A stretch of 15,478 nucleotides of DNA from Gammaproteobacteria bacterium (GTDB lineage: Bacteria; Pseudomonadota; Gammaproteobacteria; Xanthomonadales; Rhodanobacteraceae), in the NCBI GenBank assembly GCA_005877675.1, contig VBNZ01000096.1, positions 1 to 15,478 of the forward strand, read 5' to 3'. The number at the start of each line of letters is the position of its first letter. Position 1 is the first letter of the stretch. The notes under the pieces are model-generated. The model was not told where the DNA came from and made no database searches. It was given only the letters and a program-made list of their open reading frames with translations. The position numbers and the translations under genes are program-made. Positions 13,675 to 15,478 of this stretch are shown one piece after another.

Positions 13675-14107
13675 AGCACTGCGCATCAGCACGAACCGGG
13701 ATGAGCTAGATACAGCGCTCATCCACCGATTCCTTTCGACCCAGTCGACCTGGGCGAAGGGCATCACGTTTGCGCTCGTGCAGAAATCAATTGCGAATTC
13801 GCTCTGCTTCGGCGGCTTCGTCGGCGCCAGTCAGGTTGCGTTTGCACGGATCATCACCGATTACGCGACGTTCGCGAATCTCGTCGATGTTTTCGTGCTG
13901 CCGGAATATCGCGGGCGCGGGTACAGCAAGCAGTTGATCGACGCTGTCGTCGCGCATCGCGAATTGCGTGGCTTGCGCCGCTTCACGCTCGCGACAGCCG
14001 ATGCGCACGGTCTCTACGAGCGTTACGGTTTCGGTACGCCGTCGCGCCCAGCCAATCTTATGGAAATCTACGTGCCGAATATTTACGAAATGGCCGTCGC
14101 GCAATGA
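13667..14107 (+). CDS. GNAT family N-acetyltransferase within the arginine operon
   Basis: A complete 146-residue GNAT with the acetyl-CoA loop RGRGYS (residues 82-87) after strand LVDVFVLPEY, and LRRFTLATADAHGLYERYGF, typical of a small conserved subgroup. Its substrate is unknown. The operon already supplies acetylglutamate synthesis through the synthase/kinase fusion beginning at 15184, so this protein is not needed as ArgA; a similar acetyltransferase lies between argG and argE in Xanthomonas as I recall. The start ATG 13667 lies within the end of argG and the stop overlaps argE as ATGA, so translation is tightly coupled. A role in arginine or polyamine acetylation is possible but unproven. 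Confidence 0.87.
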   Translation: MSEALRISTNRDELDTALIHRFLSTQSTWAKGITFALVQKSIANSLCFGGFVGASQVAFARIITDYATFANLVDVFVLPEYRGRGYSKQLIDAVVAHRELRGLRRFTLATADAHGLYERYGFGTPSRPANLMEIYVPNIYEMAVAQ

Positions 14108-15187
14108 CTGCCTTGCTCGACACGACCTTGCAACACCTGCGCGCGCTGGTCGGCTTCGACACGCGCAATCCGCCGCGCGCGATCGGCACGGGCGGCATTT
14201 TCGATTACCTGCGTGCGCAGTTGCCGGGATTCGATTGCCGCGTGACGGATCACGGCGCAGGCGCGGTGAGCCTGTACGCCGTGCGCGGTAAGCCCAAAAT
14301 CCTGTTCAATGTGCATCTCGATACGGTGCCGTCGTCGCCGGCGTGGAGCGCCGATCCGCACACGTTGCGCGTGACGGATGACCGCGCAATCGGCCTCGGC
14401 GCCTGCGATATCAAGGGCGCCGCTGCGGCGCTGCTCACCGCTGCGGCGCAGATGCAGGGCGATGCGGCGTTCCTGTTTACGACCGACGAGGAAGCGAACG
14501 ATCCGCGTTGCATCGCTGCGTTCCTTGCGCAAAAGAAGCCGTTCGATGCCGTGCTGGTAGCGGAGCCGACGCGCGGCGAAGCCGTACTCGCGCATCGCGG
14601 CATCAGCTCGGTGTTGATGAAGTTCCGCGGCAGCGCTGGGCATGCCTCCGGCGTCCACGCAATGCGGACTAGCGCGCTGCACCAGACCATGCGCTGGGGC
14701 AATGCAGCGCTTGATTTTGTCGAAGCGCAAGCCCACCAGCGTTTCGGTGGACTCACCGGCCTGCGTTTCAATATCGGCAAAGTCGAAGGCGGCATCAAGG
14801 CGAACATGATCGCGCCGAGCGCGGAGGTGCGCTTCGGCTTCCGGCCGCTACCGTCGATGGACATCGATCAGCTGCATGGCAAGCTGCGCTCGCTCGCCGA
14901 TGCCGAGGCGCTCGCACACTACGAAGAAACCTTCCGCGGGCCATCGCTGCCCGCGGGCGCTGATCTCGTTGGGGGCGTCGCGCAGGCGGAAACGCAACGC
15001 CTCGCCGCGCGTGATTTCGCCGATGCTCTGGGTCTCCCCGCTGTTTTCGCAAGCCGGCTATAGCGCGATCGTCTACGGCCCCGGCGACATCGCGCAAGCG
15101 CACACCGCAGATGAATGGATCGCGCTCGATCAACTGCAGCGCTACACCGCATCGGTCGCGCATATTCTTGGAACCCAGCACCTATGA
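14104..15187 (+). pseudogene. argE: Acetylornithine/acetylcitrulline deacetylase (M20), interrupted by one gap with frameshift
   Basis: In this pathway ArgE removes the acetyl group from N-acetylcitrulline, releasing citrulline for ArgG. Residues 1-312 (to 15039) match the X. campestris enzyme from memory: FDTRNPPRAI, FNVHLDTVP with the first metal ligands, GLGACDIKGAAAA, TTDEEANDPRC, AVLAHRGISSVLM, AGHASG and GGIKANMIAPSAEVRFGF. After DALGLP the frame runs to a stop at 15061-15063, while LFSQAGYSAIVYGPGDIAQAHTADEW, with the last metal-binding His, continues in another frame from 15041 to TGA 15185-15187. About 12 codons (GNAVDFWTEAS in relatives) are missing, about 35 bases. The start overlaps the GNAT gene and the end overlaps argB. 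Flanking conservation argues for a recent or technical loss. Confidence 0.92.
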
Positions 15188-15478
15188 TGACTGCCGCACC
15201 CCGCGCTTCCGTCCACGAGCTGCAGACACGCCAGACCATCGTGCGCCTGCTGTCGAGCATGGCGAGCGCGAAGGAAATCTCGCAATACTTGAAGCGCTTC
15301 TCGCAGCTCGATGCGATGCGTTTCGCCGTGGTCAAGGTAGGCGGCGCGGTGCTGCGCGACGATCTCGATGCGCTGACTTCGTCACTCGCGTTTCTTCAGG
15401 ACGTGGGGCTCACGCCGATCGTGATCCACGGCGCCGGTCCGCAGCTCGACGACGAATTGGCGGCCGCCGGCATCGTGA
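15184..15478 (+). CDS. argB: Bifunctional N-acetylglutamate synthase/kinase, N-terminal part (3' end beyond the window)
   Basis: The first 98 codons of the acetylglutamate kinase that in Xanthomonas, Xylella and Maricaulis-type bacteria is fused to a GNAT synthase domain. The N-terminal helix LQTRQTIVRLLSSMASAKEI, then SQYLKRFSQLDAMRFAVVKVGG and VIHGAGPQLD, are characteristic of this fusion and differ from classical E. coli ArgB; KVGG and HGAGPQ are the kinase's glycine-rich phosphate-binding motifs. The C-terminal synthase domain is predicted but lies outside. The enzyme would perform the first two steps of arginine synthesis. ATG 15184 overlaps the argE stop as ATGA; ATG 15187 is equally possible. 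No gap is visible in this part. Confidence 0.93.
   Translation, partial: MMTAAPRASVHELQTRQTIVRLLSSMASAKEISQYLKRFSQLDAMRFAVVKVGGAVLRDDLDALTSSLAFLQDVGLTPIVIHGAGPQLDDELAAAGIV

Noticed and set aside
12496..13767. 423-codon open frame on the minus strand opposite argG
   Set aside because: A shadow of the conserved argG frame, without recognisable domains or ribosome site.
5449..15046. Programmed frameshifting or ribosome hopping to explain the broken pyrC, cysS and argE
   Set aside because: Conserved residues are missing from the DNA itself, and no slippery sequence or insertion to be bypassed is present; recoding could not restore them.

Overview
The window looks like a chromosomal segment of a gammaproteobacterium of the Xanthomonadales (Lysobacterales), probably near Rhodanobacter, Dyella or Xanthomonas. 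The clearest evidence is the arginine cluster. It has an N-acetylornithine carbamoyltransferase (argF'), argG, an acetylcitrulline deacetylase-type argE, and an argB whose N-terminus is that of the bifunctional acetylglutamate synthase/kinase; this acetylated-citrulline route is typical of Xanthomonas relatives. The DNA is GC-rich and gene-dense, and most neighbouring genes overlap by about 4 bases (ATGA/GTGA).

Layout. (1) Bases 1-3856, plus strand: the 3' part of mtaD (MTA/SAH deaminase), an unrecognised lipoprotein, ubiG, a HAD phosphatase best called mupP (usually labelled gph), and a squalene/phytoene synthase-like protein. (2) Bases 3901-6725, minus strand, read as yidD, pyrC, M23 peptidase, GNAT acetyltransferase. 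(3) dksA on the plus strand with its own promoter, followed by an intergenic inverted-repeat element. (4) Minus strand cysS and sufE. (5) A glycine-zipper envelope protein on the plus strand. (6) The arginine operon on the plus strand: argF', a PaiB-like FMN-binding protein, argG, a GNAT, argE and the start of argB.

Two observations stand out. First, the 258 bases before argF' look like a classical transcription attenuator: a good sigma70-like promoter, a 34-codon leader ORF with the codons Arg-Ala-Arg-Arg, an alternative hairpin/antiterminator pair, and an intrinsic terminator ending only 22 bases before the argF' start. This suggests that arginine, or charged tRNA-Arg, controls the operon through ribosome stalling. 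Attenuation of arginine genes in this way is not something I know to be described.

Second, six well-known genes segments carry short gaps relative to their families, of about 18-60 bases each: ubiG (in frame), pyrC (two, both frameshifting), cysS (frameshifting), argG (in frame) and argE (frameshifting). The sequence on both sides of each gap is otherwise well conserved, with no extra stops. Because cysS is normally essential and single-copy, an assembly or sequencing artefact is the leading explanation; real gene decay, or an unusual deletion process, are the alternatives.

Gap sizes and family comparisons come from my memory of homologous sequences, not from a database alignment. No tRNA, rRNA, CRISPR array, insertion sequence or phage gene was found, and no gene-free stretch exceeds 300 bases.
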